A stretch of 60,158 nt of DNA. Source: CAZJCK01 sp964544635 (GTDB taxonomy: Bacteria; Zixibacteria; MSB-5A5; GN15; FEB-12). Under the pieces are notes generated by a model. That model worked only from the letters and a program-made list of their open reading frames with translations. It had not been told where the DNA came from and searched no databases. Below are positions 25,952 to 35,402 of this stretch, in pieces. Position numbers and translations under genes: made by a program. The stretch is taken from assembly GCA_964544635.1 (NCBI GenBank), contig CAZJCK010000010.1:1-60158 (forward strand), given 5' to 3'. Position 1 is the stretch's first letter. Each line of letters starts with the position of its first letter.

Positions 25952-28511
25952 GGTTTGTCCCCACCTCCGAAAACCGCTGGAACGGCTCAGCTTGCTTCAG
26001 GCTGCCGTGCCGCCGGTAGTGTTCGTACAACCGTCTTCCGGCCTCGGTTGTCATCGAATGGGCGACGCCGAACTCCGCTTCGAGGTCATTGAAACTCGAG
26101 GCCAAAAGAAGCTCAGCCTCATCCGGCTGCGACACCAGTGACAGCGCCTCCCCCAGAGCACTCTTGACCACCGCCACCCGAAAGTGGCTTTCTTCATACA
26201 CGCTGCGGCGCAGCTCCAGCGCCTCGCGAAGCAATGCCGCCGCGCTGTCCGGTCGACCGGTTTGCACCAGCGTCGCTCCGAGACCGCGGCAGGCCTGGGC
26301 AATGCCGATGTGTCCTGCCGGCAGCGTTTCCCGAAGAATCTCCAGCGAGTTGGTGAACAGCGACTCGGCCGCTACGGCATCGCCGGCACGCAAGCGCACG
26401 TTGGCCAGGCTGGCGGTTATGGCGCCGACGAAATGGTGCGAACGACCGTACAACTTGCGGATAGCACCGAGGGCTTCGGTGTACAGTTCGGTCGATTCCG
26501 CGTATTCGTTCTTCATGGCAAGCAGTCCGCCCAGAGCCCCGAGCGATGCCACCGTTTCGACATGAACAGTGCCCAGCACCTCGCGGCGGATTTCCAGCGC
26601 TCGGCGCGCCAGCGGTTCGGCTCGATCGTAGTCCTCGAGGTAGTAGTAGATGCGCCCGAGGTGGTTCATGGTATGGGCCACGTCGGCATGCACCTCGCCG
26701 AACACCGCCCGGCGTACTTCCAGAGCCTCGATCAGCAGTGATTCCGACGCCTTGTATTCGGCGAAGTCGCGTAACAGGGCAGCATAGTTGTTCAGCGCCG
26801 TACCCAGCAGGGGGTCGGGTTGGCTGAACAGCTCCCGCGACATGGCCAGGCTCTGTTCGTACAGCACGCGCGCACTGTCATGATCCCCCTGGTCGTGCTT
26901 CAGCACCGCCATATCCTGCAGGCTCCTGGCAATCTGTTCGTGCGGCGCGGTGAATAGTCGGGTTCGGATTTCATACGCCCGCGTGTACAGGGTGTCGGCA
27001 ACAGCCATGTCGCCCAGCTGCAAAAAAACCGTACCCAGCGTGGCCAGCATCTCAGCCTGCAGTTCCGGCTGACTGCTCAGTTGCTCATCGATCTGGTTCC
27101 GCCCGGTCGCGAGCACCTGCCTTACGGTTATGGTCTCGCCGGCTGTCTGATTGGGATCAGCCGACTCAAACAGTTCCAGCAGGAAATCGGATACCTGGCG
27201 TGCTTTGGACGCCTCCATCTGGGCACGGTCGCGTTCATTGGCCAGTCGCACAGTGTAGAACGTGACCAGCGAAATGAGCGCAAGAAGAACGACGAGCGCG
27301 GCCGCCATCGGCAGTCGGTTGCGCGACAGGAATCGACTGGTTCGATACAGCACCGATTCCGCCCGCGCCGCAATCGGCCGTCCGGCAAGATAGCGCTCAA
27401 TATCGTTGGCCAGGCGACCGGCACTCTGGTAGCGCCGTTTGACCGGCTTTGCAAGCGCTGTAGTCGTGATGGTGTCTATGTCGCCGGCCAGCAGTTTGCG
27501 CAAACGCGGCGGCTGCGCCCCCCGCGACTCAGCTCGCAGCTTCATCAGTTCGGTATTGGACAGTCGCTGCGAGGTATTGAACCGGGACGACGGTTTGGTC
27601 GGATCATCCTCCACGATCGCTCGCTCCAGTTCTCGCGGCGGCAGGTCGTCACGGTATGGCGACGTGCCGGTCAATAACTGGTACAATACGACACCGAGTG
27701 AGTAGACATCCGACGCCGTCGTGACCGCCTCGCCGTTGATCTGCTCGGGCGAGGCGTAGCGCGGCGTCATCACTCGCAAACCGGTGCGCGTCAGGCTACT
27801 GCTGATCTCGTTGTCGGCCGTCTCACCAACCAGCTTGGCGATACCGAAGTCCAGCAGCTTGACCGTACCGTCGGCGGTCACCAGGATATTCGACGGCTTC
27901 AGGTCGCGGTGCACCACCAGGTTGTGCTGAGCATATTCGACGGTGCGGCAGACCTGGCCGAACAACGCCAGGCGCTGTCGAATATTAAGCTGGTGCTCGT
28001 CGCAATAGTCGGTGATCGGCTTGCCCTCGATATGCTCCATGCTGAACCAGGGCAGGCCGTCGTCGGTAATGCCGCCGTCGAACAACCCGGCGATATTGGG
28101 ATGGTTAAGCCCGGCCAGGATCTGCCGTTCCATGGCAAAGCGAGCGAGGATGTCGTCGGTGTCCATACCGCGCTTGATGATCTTCAGGGCTACCTGCTGG
28201 TCGAAGTGACCATCAGCGCGTTCCGCCAGGTAGACCGCTCCCATACCGCCGCTGCCGATCTGGCGGATGATCCGGTACGGTCCGATTCGTTTGCCTTCGA
28301 CCACCGACGGTTTCAGGTCCAGCAGTGAACCGGCGGAAGAATCGAGCAGGCTGTTCTCCTGGCGGTCGGCTTCGAGAAGGCCGAGCAGTTCATCGAGAAG
28401 CTCCTGATCATCCCCGGCAGCATTGCGCAGAAACTTATCCTGTTCGCTCTCCGGGAGATCGAGGGCACGGTGAAACAGTTCCTGGATTTTATCCCAGCGT
28501 TGCGAGTCCAT
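25938..28511 (-). CDS. Membrane Ser/Thr protein kinase with TPR domain
   Basis: An 857-residue kinase. A helical N-terminus (1-70, DSQRWDKIQELFHRALDLP) typical of sigma-linked kinases is followed by an intact kinase domain (IGSGGMGAVY, Lys110, HRDLKPSN with Asp203, DFG Asp221, SPEQ), a single membrane helix at about 401-421, and a C-terminal TPR domain outside the membrane. The start lies 15 bases after the ECF sigma gene. This layout is widespread beside SigTIGR02999-type sigma factors. Sensing by the external TPR region is inference. Confidence 0.94.
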   Translation of the reverse strand: MDSQRWDKIQELFHRALDLPESEQDKFLRNAAGDDQELLDELLGLLEADRQENSLLDSSAGSLLDLKPSVVEGKRIGPYRIIRQIGSGGMGAVYLAERADGHFDQQVALKIIKRGMDTDDILARFAMERQILAGLNHPNIAGLFDGGITDDGLPWFSMEHIEGKPITDYCDEHQLNIRQRLALFGQVCRTVEYAQHNLVVHRDLKPSNILVTADGTVKLLDFGIAKLVGETADNEISSSLTRTGLRVMTPRYASPEQINGEAVTTASDVYSLGVVLYQLLTGTSPYRDDLPPRELERAIVEDDPTKPSSRFNTSQRLSNTELMKLRAESRGAQPPRLRKLLAGDIDTITTTALAKPVKRRYQSAGRLANDIERYLAGRPIAARAESVLYRTSRFLSRNRLPMAAALVVLLALISLVTFYTVRLANERDRAQMEASKARQVSDFLLELFESADPNQTAGETITVRQVLATGRNQIDEQLSSQPELQAEMLATLGTVFLQLGDMAVADTLYTRAYEIRTRLFTAPHEQIARSLQDMAVLKHDQGDHDSARVLYEQSLAMSRELFSQPDPLLGTALNNYAALLRDFAEYKASESLLIEALEVRRAVFGEVHADVAHTMNHLGRIYYYLEDYDRAEPLARRALEIRREVLGTVHVETVASLGALGGLLAMKNEYAESTELYTEALGAIRKLYGRSHHFVGAITASLANVRLRAGDAVAAESLFTNSLEILRETLPAGHIGIAQACRGLGATLVQTGRPDSAAALLREALELRRSVYEESHFRVAVVKSALGEALSLVSQPDEAELLLASSFNDLEAEFGVAHSMTTEAGRRLYEHYRRHGSLKQAEPFQRFSEVGTNHDAQ

Positions 28512-28526
28512 ACTTTATCGGTTTGA

Positions 28527-29099
28527 TTAGTCAGTCGAGTCGTTGAGTTGTTTGGCCAGCCAGGCCTTGGCGACGCGCCAGTCGCGCTTGACGGTCGGGA
28601 CCGAAACCTTCAGTGCCTCGGCGATCTCCTCTTCGGTGAGGCTGCCGAAGAAACGAAGTTCGACGACTTTGGCCTGGCGTTCGTGCATTTCCTTCAGGCG
28701 ATCGAGTGCATTGTCGAGGTCGATCAGTTCTTCGGCGCGGGCGTCCTTTCGTCCCTGGAAACTCTCATCGAACGTCACCAACGCCTGTCCGCCACCTCGC
28801 TTTTCAGCCAGGCGCTTGCGGGCATAATCGATGAGGATACGGCGCATGCTGCGCGCCGCCAGGGCATAGAACTGGGCACGGTCACGCCAGTCGACCCGAG
28901 TCTGGCCGACCAGTTTCATATACGCCTCATGCACCAGGGCGGTGGCATTGAGGGTATGGTCGGCTCGTTCGCCGGCCAGCTGGCGCTGGGCAATACGACG
29001 CATCTGGTCATACACCAGCGGCCAGACCTCTTCCTGGGCGGCGGCGTCGCCTTCGCGCACCCGCACCAGCAGTTGCGTTACATTTTCATGGTCGGTCAT
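28527..29099 (-). CDS. ECF RNA polymerase sigma factor (TIGR02999 type)
   Basis: A 190-residue sigma factor with region 2 (LVYDQMRRIAQRQLAGER, then NATALVHEAYMKL) and region 4 HTH (RFFGSLTEEEIAEAL, VPTVKRDWRVAKAWL). These match the ECF subfamily encoded with Ser/Thr kinases in Planctomycetota, Acidobacteriota and FCB phyla. The ATG has only a weak ribosome site (GGTG). No anti-sigma factor is nearby; control by the kinases is the usual proposal. First gene of a three-gene operon. Confidence 0.93.
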   Translation of the reverse strand: MTDHENVTQLLVRVREGDAAAQEEVWPLVYDQMRRIAQRQLAGERADHTLNATALVHEAYMKLVGQTRVDWRDRAQFYALAARSMRRILIDYARKRLAEKRGGGQALVTFDESFQGRKDARAEELIDLDNALDRLKEMHERQAKVVELRFFGSLTEEEIAEALKVSVPTVKRDWRVAKAWLAKQLNDSTD

Positions 29100-29144
29100 G
29101 CAGTCACACCACTACACGCCTTCGGCAGTCCCGTAAGCGGTCAG

Positions 29145-29158
29145 GTAACTTGCGTTAC
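29145..29158. promoter_or_regulatory. Dyad GTAAC-TTGC-GTTAC upstream of the ECF sigma gene
   Basis: A perfect 5-4-5 palindrome 46-59 bases before the sigma start, inside the divergent promoter region. It could bind a regulator, perhaps the divergently encoded LuxR-type protein; that is inference. Confidence 0.35.
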
Positions 29159-29204
29159 GTTAAATAGTTAGCAGAAAGCATCTGCAATAATAGTACGTGA
29201 TTTG

Positions 29205-29233
29205 TTGAAAAAACGCCACCGCAATCTTATTAT
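29205..29233 (+). promoter_or_regulatory. Sigma70-type promoter of the LuxR-type ATPase gene
   Basis: TTGAAA (29205-29210), a 17-base spacer, and TATTAT (29228-29233). This predicts transcription starting near 29240 and a leader of about 115 nt. Confidence 0.6.
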
Positions 29234-29354
29234 TTATTGATCCGACAGCTCCATTATTCCACGGGGAGGCAACAACCACCAGGCGGTGCTGTAGAGACCG
29301 GACACATACTCATGCAATAGGGCGAGCCGATGACAACGATAGAGTACCCAGTAG

Positions 29355-32231
29355 ATGATTGAGGACCGACGACATATTTGTGGACGGCGCGCTGAGATGA
29401 CGCGCATAACGGCCTGGCTGGCCGATATCGGCTCACGCCGGGATCGGGTCTTGCTGTTGGCCGGCGAGGCCGGCATCGGCAAATCGCGCCTGGCCGCCGA
29501 AGCCATAGCCCAAGCCGAGCTGCAGCAACTGTCCGGGCGCTCCCGCGAGACCTCCAGCGCGCCCTACACCCCGATCGTGGCGCTGCTCCGCCAGTGCCTG
29601 CAGATCGTTTCCCATGAATTCGTCGATGCCCACCCGCTGGGACGGTACCTGGGGATGATTGTCCCGGAACTGCCGTCCCCCACCGAACCGCCCGACCGCG
29701 ATGTTCTGGTGGAGGCGATCGCGTCGCTGCTCATCCAGGCTACTCGATCCCGCCCGGCGGTTATCTATCTTGAAGACATCCACTGGGCCGACGATGCCAC
29801 CCTCGATATCCTGCCGCCCCTGATCGACCGACTGCGCGACTCAAAGGTGGCGGTCATCGCAACCTATCGCTCCGATGAAGTGACCCGGCGGCACCCGATA
29901 CGGCGCTTCCGCACGGAACTGCGCCGCACCCGGCAGCTGCACGAGATCGAACTGCAACCCCTCGATGAGAAAGAAACAGCGGCACTCATCGAACAGGTGC
30001 TCAATGGGCAGCCTGCTCCCACGCTGGCAAAGACAATCTTCCAGCGCTCCCAGGGAGTACCGCTGTATATCGAAGAACTGGCCCAGTCATTGGCCGACAA
30101 GCAGCTCATTCGAACCGGGCCGCTGGGGCTGGAGCTTGACGGCGAGATCAACCTGCCCCTGCCCGAGGGTATCCGTGATACCATCCTGCTGCGCACGCAA
30201 CATCTTTCCGACTCAGCACGCGCCCTGCTGGATACCGCTGCCATCTTTGGAGACGAGTTTTCGTTCGATGAGTTGTGTTCGCTGGCTGAGTCTGATGACG
30301 GTCTTGAAGAGTTGATCGAACAGCAGTTCATCGTCGAAACCTCGCCTGGCTGTGGCGAGTTTCGACACGGCCTGATCGGGGAAAGCGTCAGCGCCGAGAT
30401 GACGTGGACAAAGCGACGGTCGCTGCACCGCACCATCGCACAGCACCTCGAGAAGAAGGGAGCGTCGCCGGGTGTTCTGTCGCAGCACTGGTTACAGGCC
30501 GGAGAGCAGGAGAAGGCGCGGCATTGCCTGATAGCGGCCGCCGATCTGTCGTGCCGCATACATGCTTATCGTGATGCCGTGCGGGCGGTCAACCAGGCGC
30601 TCGAGATCTGGCCGGATCACACTGACGAGGAGTTGCGCCTGCGCACCCTCGAACGACTGGCCCGCTGCGGTCAGATGAGCGGCCAGCACCAGGTTGCCAT
30701 CAAGGCCCTGACAGAAATTCTGCAGAGTAGTGCAATTCAGGATGACGCCATCCGCCGCGCCGACTCACTGCGGCAGTTGGCAACGGTGTACGGCCTGCAG
30801 GGAGCCTGGGACCGGTCGATTCAATACCGTCTCGATGCCGCCGAGGCGCTGTTGAGCGCTGACCAGGATGGCGATGCATCGGCCGAACTTCTCGCTGCCG
30901 GGAGCAGGATGGTGGCGACGCTGCAGCTGGAGCGGGCGATCGAAACGCTGGCTCGCGCCGGATCGATTGCCGCCAGGGCCGAACGCTGGGACGTGGCTGC
31001 GAAAGCGATGGGCCTGAACGGCAATGCCGTGGCCATGACCGGCGATGTCGATAGCGGCAGCCGGATCGCCCGCGAAGCGCTCAACCTGGCACTCGATCGT
31101 AACCTGCCGCAGGCCGCCTCGGATGTCTACCGGCGACTGGCATCATCGCTCGAGTATGGCTCGCGGTACGACCAGGCGCGCGACGCCTACTATGAAGCAC
31201 TCAATTACTGTCGCGCTCAAAAAGCCGATACCGAGACTCACATTTGCCTCAGTTGCATGTCGGCGCTGTTGTTCTGGACCGGTGAATTAAAGCAGGCGAT
31301 TGAAATGAGCCAGGCGACGCTCGACAGCGACCATTCCCCCGAAGGCTCGAAGGCGACCGCCGAGGGAACGCTCGGCATCATCCACGCTTTCCGCGGCGAA
31401 ACACGTCCGGCAAAAGCGCGGTTGGGGAGGTGCCTGACGATTGCGCGACGGCTTCAGATCGCGCCCATGGAGTTGATTGTCCTCTGGGGCCTGGCGGTAG
31501 CTGAGGAGTACCAGGGACAGCTCGACCGCGCTGCCTCCCGCTACACCGAGTTGATCGATCGCTGGCAGACCACCCAGGACCGTCACGACGCCATCCCGGC
31601 GCTCGCCTTTGGCGCTGCCTTCTTCGGCAGGACCGACAATGAGGCCGAATTGACCCGGTGCACCGCCGCCCTCGAGACAATTGCCGGCGAAACCGACAAT
31701 CCGGAAGCCCTGGCGGCGCTCTCGACAGCCCTTGCTGAAGCGGCGCTGCTTGAAAATAACCCGCGCGACGCGGTAGGCCATGCGCGGCAGGCAGTGGCAC
31801 ACCTTGAATCGGTCGAAATGCCTCTGTTGCACATTTTAGCGCACTATCGTCTGGGTACGGCTCTGGCCCGGGCGGGAGTGAATGATGAAGCAGCGACCGA
31901 GTTGCACCGCGCCCACCACGACGCCCGCCGCCTCGGATTTCGCCCGCTCGCAGCCGATATCGGTCGCCTGCTGACCGAACTGGGCGCCGACGTCGAGAGC
32001 GGCGATAGCGTGAACGGATCGCGACTGTCGATGGCGCAATCGCTCACTGCACGTCAGACCGAAATAGCCCGGCTGCTCGCCGATGGCCTCACCAACAAGG
32101 AGATCGCCGAGCGCCTGTTTCTCAGCGTGCGCACGGTCGACATGCACGTTCGCAACATTCTCGATCGCCTCGACTGCCGCAGCCGCGCCGAGGCAGTAAA
32201 ACGGGCCGGCGAACTCGGGATCCTGGGCTGA
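29355..32231 (+). CDS. LuxR-family AAA ATPase regulator (LAL/MalT type)
   Basis: A 958-residue signal-transduction ATPase. Residues 37-44 are Walker A (GEAGIGKS), 135-141 Walker B (VIYLEDIHWADD region); an AAA/STAND core leads to a long helical TPR-like sensor (about 390-880), and the C-terminus is a LuxR HTH (LTARQTEIARLLADGLTNKE, VRTVDMHVRNIL). Such proteins gather when ligand and ATP bind and then activate promoters. The start has a weak ribosome site but a good promoter 120 bases upstream. Nearby targets may include the methyltransferase gene downstream. Confidence 0.93.
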   Translation: MIEDRRHICGRRAEMTRITAWLADIGSRRDRVLLLAGEAGIGKSRLAAEAIAQAELQQLSGRSRETSSAPYTPIVALLRQCLQIVSHEFVDAHPLGRYLGMIVPELPSPTEPPDRDVLVEAIASLLIQATRSRPAVIYLEDIHWADDATLDILPPLIDRLRDSKVAVIATYRSDEVTRRHPIRRFRTELRRTRQLHEIELQPLDEKETAALIEQVLNGQPAPTLAKTIFQRSQGVPLYIEELAQSLADKQLIRTGPLGLELDGEINLPLPEGIRDTILLRTQHLSDSARALLDTAAIFGDEFSFDELCSLAESDDGLEELIEQQFIVETSPGCGEFRHGLIGESVSAEMTWTKRRSLHRTIAQHLEKKGASPGVLSQHWLQAGEQEKARHCLIAAADLSCRIHAYRDAVRAVNQALEIWPDHTDEELRLRTLERLARCGQMSGQHQVAIKALTEILQSSAIQDDAIRRADSLRQLATVYGLQGAWDRSIQYRLDAAEALLSADQDGDASAELLAAGSRMVATLQLERAIETLARAGSIAARAERWDVAAKAMGLNGNAVAMTGDVDSGSRIAREALNLALDRNLPQAASDVYRRLASSLEYGSRYDQARDAYYEALNYCRAQKADTETHICLSCMSALLFWTGELKQAIEMSQATLDSDHSPEGSKATAEGTLGIIHAFRGETRPAKARLGRCLTIARRLQIAPMELIVLWGLAVAEEYQGQLDRAASRYTELIDRWQTTQDRHDAIPALAFGAAFFGRTDNEAELTRCTAALETIAGETDNPEALAALSTALAEAALLENNPRDAVGHARQAVAHLESVEMPLLHILAHYRLGTALARAGVNDEAATELHRAHHDARRLGFRPLAADIGRLLTELGADVESGDSVNGSRLSMAQSLTARQTEIARLLADGLTNKEIAERLFLSVRTVDMHVRNILDRLDCRSRAEAVKRAGELGILG

Positions 32232-32278
32232 CCGCACGCTCCACCTGTCAACCTAATAACTTACGACACAATATTTTA

Positions 32279-32333
32279 TACGGCACGGCAGGCAACTACG
32301 GCAAGGTCGTACGACAAGTACGGTAGTCCTGCC
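32279..32333. promoter_or_regulatory. Repeat and hairpin cluster before the methyltransferase
   Basis: Three direct TACGGCA/TACGGCA/TACGGTA repeats start at 32279, 32297 and 32319. The same span has a hairpin with arms GGCAGG(CA)ACTAC (32287-32299) and GTAGTCCTGCC (32323-32333), and a perfect palindrome GTCGTACGAC (32306-32315) in the loop. It sits 80-130 bases before the methyltransferase start and just behind the LuxR-type gene. Operator or transcript switch is inference. Confidence 0.4.
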
Positions 32334-32410
32334 ATAGCCGCCTACCCCCGCCTTTCCGTTCTTCAGGACATGTGACCAAGCCAACAACCACATGAACAAG
32401 GAGAACCCAG

Positions 32411-33502
32411 ATGTCTCACAACACCAACACTGCCGAAAAACTGTTTGATGAAGCCCGCGCCGAGACGTTTGCCAATCAGTTGATGGAGATCGTCAATCAC
32501 GGTACGGTCAGCCTGATGGTATCGGTCGGGCACCGCACCGGGCTGTTCGACGTCATGCGCGACCTGCCGCCGTCAACATCGTCGGAAATAGCAAAAGCGG
32601 CGAACCTCAACGAACGCTACGTTCGCGAGTGGCTCGGCGCTATGGCGACCGGGGGAATTGTCGAGATCGATCCCGACGGACCGCGGTATCGTCTGCCGGC
32701 CGAACATGCCGCCTGGCTGACCCGAGCCGCCGCACCGAATAACTTTGCGGTGATGGCACAGTTTGTCGGCCAGCTCGGCGCCGTCGAGGACCAGATTGTC
32801 GACTGCTTCTACAAAGGCGGCGGCGTGCCGTATGAACAGTTCACCCGCTTCCATGAGATCATGGCGGAAGATTCCGGTCAGACCGTGCTCCCGGCACTGA
32901 TCGATTCAATCCTGCCGCTGGCGCCCGGCCTGACCGATGCGCTCGACCGGGGTATCGAAGTGGCGGATATCGGGTGCGGCCGTGGCCTGGCATTGATGCT
33001 GCTCGCAGAGAACTACCCCCACAGCAGTTTCGTCGGCTACGACTTTTCACAGGAAGCCATCGACTGGGCGAAGCAGGAAGCGGCGCAGCGAGGACTGACG
33101 AACATCAGCTTCGAAATCGCCGACGCCGCCACCTGGACCGAACCGTCGCGCTTCGACCTGATCTGCGCCTTCGACGCTATCCACGACCAGGCGCACCCGG
33201 CAAAAATGCTCGCCAACGTGCACAACAATCTCAAGCCAGGCGGTACGTTCCTGGCGCAGGATATCGCTGGATCAAGCCATGTGCACAATAATCTCGATCA
33301 CCCGATCGGCCCGACGCTCTACACCGTTTCCTGCATGCACTGCATGACTGTGTCACTGGCGTATGGTGGTGACGGCCTGGGGACGATGTGGGGTGAAGAG
33401 AAGGCGCGGGAGATGCTGTCAGACGCCGGTTTCAAACGGCTGAGTGTGACCCGTCTGCCGCACGACGTTCAGAACACGTACTACGTGGCATACAAGGAGT
33501 AG
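32411..33502 (+). CDS. Winged-helix plus SAM methyltransferase (Rv2258c-like)
   Basis: A 363-residue protein. The first ~90 residues are a winged-helix dimerisation module (SEIAKAANLNERYVREWLGA), and the rest a class I methyltransferase with motif I ADIGCGRGLAL, post-I GYDFSQEAI and a final beta region. The architecture matches Rv2258c and O-methyltransferase-like proteins. AAGGAG lies seven bases before the ATG. The next gene, a GNAT, begins five bases after its stop, so the two are co-transcribed and may modify one molecule in turn. Substrate unknown. Confidence 0.85.
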   Translation: MSHNTNTAEKLFDEARAETFANQLMEIVNHGTVSLMVSVGHRTGLFDVMRDLPPSTSSEIAKAANLNERYVREWLGAMATGGIVEIDPDGPRYRLPAEHAAWLTRAAAPNNFAVMAQFVGQLGAVEDQIVDCFYKGGGVPYEQFTRFHEIMAEDSGQTVLPALIDSILPLAPGLTDALDRGIEVADIGCGRGLALMLLAENYPHSSFVGYDFSQEAIDWAKQEAAQRGLTNISFEIADAATWTEPSRFDLICAFDAIHDQAHPAKMLANVHNNLKPGGTFLAQDIAGSSHVHNNLDHPIGPTLYTVSCMHCMTVSLAYGGDGLGTMWGEEKAREMLSDAGFKRLSVTRLPHDVQNTYYVAYKE

Positions 33503-33507
33503 GAATA

Positions 33508-34368
33508 ATGGTACTGGCCGCGCAAAACCATAAACCATCGGGCGCCCCCGACCTGAAGCTGGTCCAGCGGCTGGAAGCAATCGAGGCCGAGGCATACTTT
33601 GACCTGTATGCCTCGGCCCCTGATGATATTGCCGAGGCGCTGGGGCTTCATATCTATCGCAGTCGCGGTGCGCTTGCGACGCTGGCGACGAAAAGCGATG
33701 TTTTAGCGCTCAATCGCGTTGGCGGAATCGGGCTGTACGCCGATGTCGATCCCATCTGGCTGGCGTCGTTGCTTGCTGAGTTCAGGCGCGCGAAGGTGCG
33801 TCGCGCATTCTTCAATCGGATTCCGTTCAGCCCCGATGCCAGGCTCGACGAGAAGTTTACTGCTGCCGGCCTGCGCTACCACAACAACTGGGTGAAACTC
33901 TATCGCGACTGCTCACCGCTTCTCGAATTCGAGTGCGACCTCGACATCCGACCGCTGCAGCGTCGGCACGCTGACGACTTCGGAGGTATCTTCGCTGGTG
34001 CCGCCGGATGGCCGGATGCCGCCGGTACCCTGCTTGCCGGCCTGGTTGGGCGCTACAACTGGTACACCTTCGGCGCATTCGACGGCAACAAGTTGGTCGC
34101 GACCGCCGCACTCTATGCCCGCGGTCAGACCGGCGTGCTTACATTTGCCTCGACACTGCCGGCATATCGCGGTCGCGGCGTTCAGAAGGCGCTGGTACAG
34201 CGACGTATTGCTGAGGCCGCTCGGCTGGGCTGTACGCTGTGCGCCGTCGAGACCGGCCAAAATCGTCCCGGCCACGACGTGCCGTCACACCGCAACATGA
34301 TTCGCTGCGGCTTCAGCGAAGCGTATGTACGGGGGAACTACGTATGGGAGCGCCGGGCTGGAGATTAG
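33508..34368 (+). CDS. GNAT-family N-acetyltransferase
   Basis: A 286-residue protein with an N-terminal helical region of unknown role and a C-terminal GNAT fold (about 145-280). The acetyl-CoA pyrophosphate loop is visible as YRGRGVQKALVQRRI. AAGGAG lies eight bases before the ATG. It follows the methyltransferase closely and ends before a terminator. The acceptor is unknown. Confidence 0.83.
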   Translation: MVLAAQNHKPSGAPDLKLVQRLEAIEAEAYFDLYASAPDDIAEALGLHIYRSRGALATLATKSDVLALNRVGGIGLYADVDPIWLASLLAEFRRAKVRRAFFNRIPFSPDARLDEKFTAAGLRYHNNWVKLYRDCSPLLEFECDLDIRPLQRRHADDFGGIFAGAAGWPDAAGTLLAGLVGRYNWYTFGAFDGNKLVATAALYARGQTGVLTFASTLPAYRGRGVQKALVQRRIAEAARLGCTLCAVETGQNRPGHDVPSHRNMIRCGFSEAYVRGNYVWERRAGD

Positions 34369-34402
34369 ACAGAAACCTCTTTTGCAGGTAGCTTCTCGTT
34401 CG

Positions 34403-34440
34403 GTCCCGGCAGGTGATGGGTGTCGCCTGTCGGGACTCTT
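34403..34440 (+). terminator. Terminator of the methyltransferase-GNAT operon
   Basis: An 11-bp stem (34403-34413 with 34426-34436, one G-T wobble) is followed by TCTTGCT. It lies in the 73-base gap before a convergent gene. Confidence 0.65.
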
Positions 34441-34441
34441 G

Positions 34442-35218
34442 CTATGTCAGCGGATGACGGAACCAGACATTCGGCTCGACATATCGGCCTCGACCATCGT
34501 TAACCTCCACCGGCACCAAACCACCCTCGACAGCATGCAAACCGTCACCGTGGAAGCGCTGTCCGGTCCACTCTTCCCATTCGTCGAGGCTGCCGTCAAC
34601 GATGAACGACCGGGAGCAGATATTGAGCATCTCGCCGCCAAGGCGTACGTGCACCCGCATCCAGTCATCGACCGGCAGGTCATCGTCGCGGCGCATGGCG
34701 ACATACTCGTCAATCGGCATCATCGGATCACGCTCCTTGCGATTGGGACGAACGGGAGCAATCAACATGCTCACGCCGTTGTCGCGGCAAATCGACTTCA
34801 TGCAATCAATGGCTCGATAGCTTAGCCCCTGCCCCTTGACCGCATGGCTGATCACGATCTGAAAGGCACAGGCGGCGTTGGGAGCGATGCCGTCATCTGA
34901 CTGGCGTACCGCTTCTTTGAGCGCCCACTCGACACCACCGTCGGGCAATGTGACGGCAGTGAGGTCCAGCTGCAGCGGGAAGCAATTGCCCATGACCACG
35001 GCGTTGTTGTCGCGGTCGGCGAAGAGAAACTGCCATTGCGCCCAGCGACTGTAGAGATAGCGCCAGTACTTGTTGATAATCGGGCTGTGATCCATGAAGG
35101 GGGCGAACGCTTCTGCGACCAGTGACTGGGCGCGTTCGTGAGCCTCGGCATCAGTATCACCGCGCAGCACCCGGTAGTCGGAGGGAGCGTTGTTCGGTTG
35201 TCGGGCATGCTTGTTCAT
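34442..35218 (-). CDS. GNAT-fold acyltransferase-like protein
   Basis: A 258-residue protein. Residues ~150-185 contain a GNAT-like segment (ISHAVKGQGLSYRAIDCMK), where KGQG resembles the acetyl-CoA loop; the rest (WRYLYSRWAQWQFLFADRD, MRRDDDLPVDDWMRVHVRLG) is a conserved but unnamed family seen in scattered bacteria. The start at 35218 fits the body of the protein; the frame extends to 35311. No strong ribosome site is visible. Function unknown. Confidence 0.6.
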   Translation of the reverse strand: MNKHARQPNNAPSDYRVLRGDTDAEAHERAQSLVAEAFAPFMDHSPIINKYWRYLYSRWAQWQFLFADRDNNAVVMGNCFPLQLDLTAVTLPDGGVEWALKEAVRQSDDGIAPNAACAFQIVISHAVKGQGLSYRAIDCMKSICRDNGVSMLIAPVRPNRKERDPMMPIDEYVAMRRDDDLPVDDWMRVHVRLGGEMLNICSRSFIVDGSLDEWEEWTGQRFHGDGLHAVEGGLVPVEVNDGRGRYVEPNVWFRHPLT

Positions 35219-35351
35219 GCATCGATGATACGGAAATCGACTGCACAACTCAATGCGTAATCGACCGAAGTTTCTTGACAAACGAAAGAGAATAGCAGAG
35301 TTTTGAAGCAAAGAGACAGACTATCATAGCGTGCGCAACGCTAAGAGAACG

Positions 35352-35375
35352 GGCCGGACAGTTCGCTGTCCGGCC
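35352..35375 (-). terminator. Strong hairpin behind the TonB-domain gene
   Basis: A perfect 10-bp stem (35352-35361 with 35366-35375) around TTCG on the plus strand. It lies 27 bases past the stop at 35403. T tracts are weak on both strands. Confidence 0.55.
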
Positions 35376-35402
35376 TTGTAGTATTCAGTCATCTGTTTCC
35401 AG

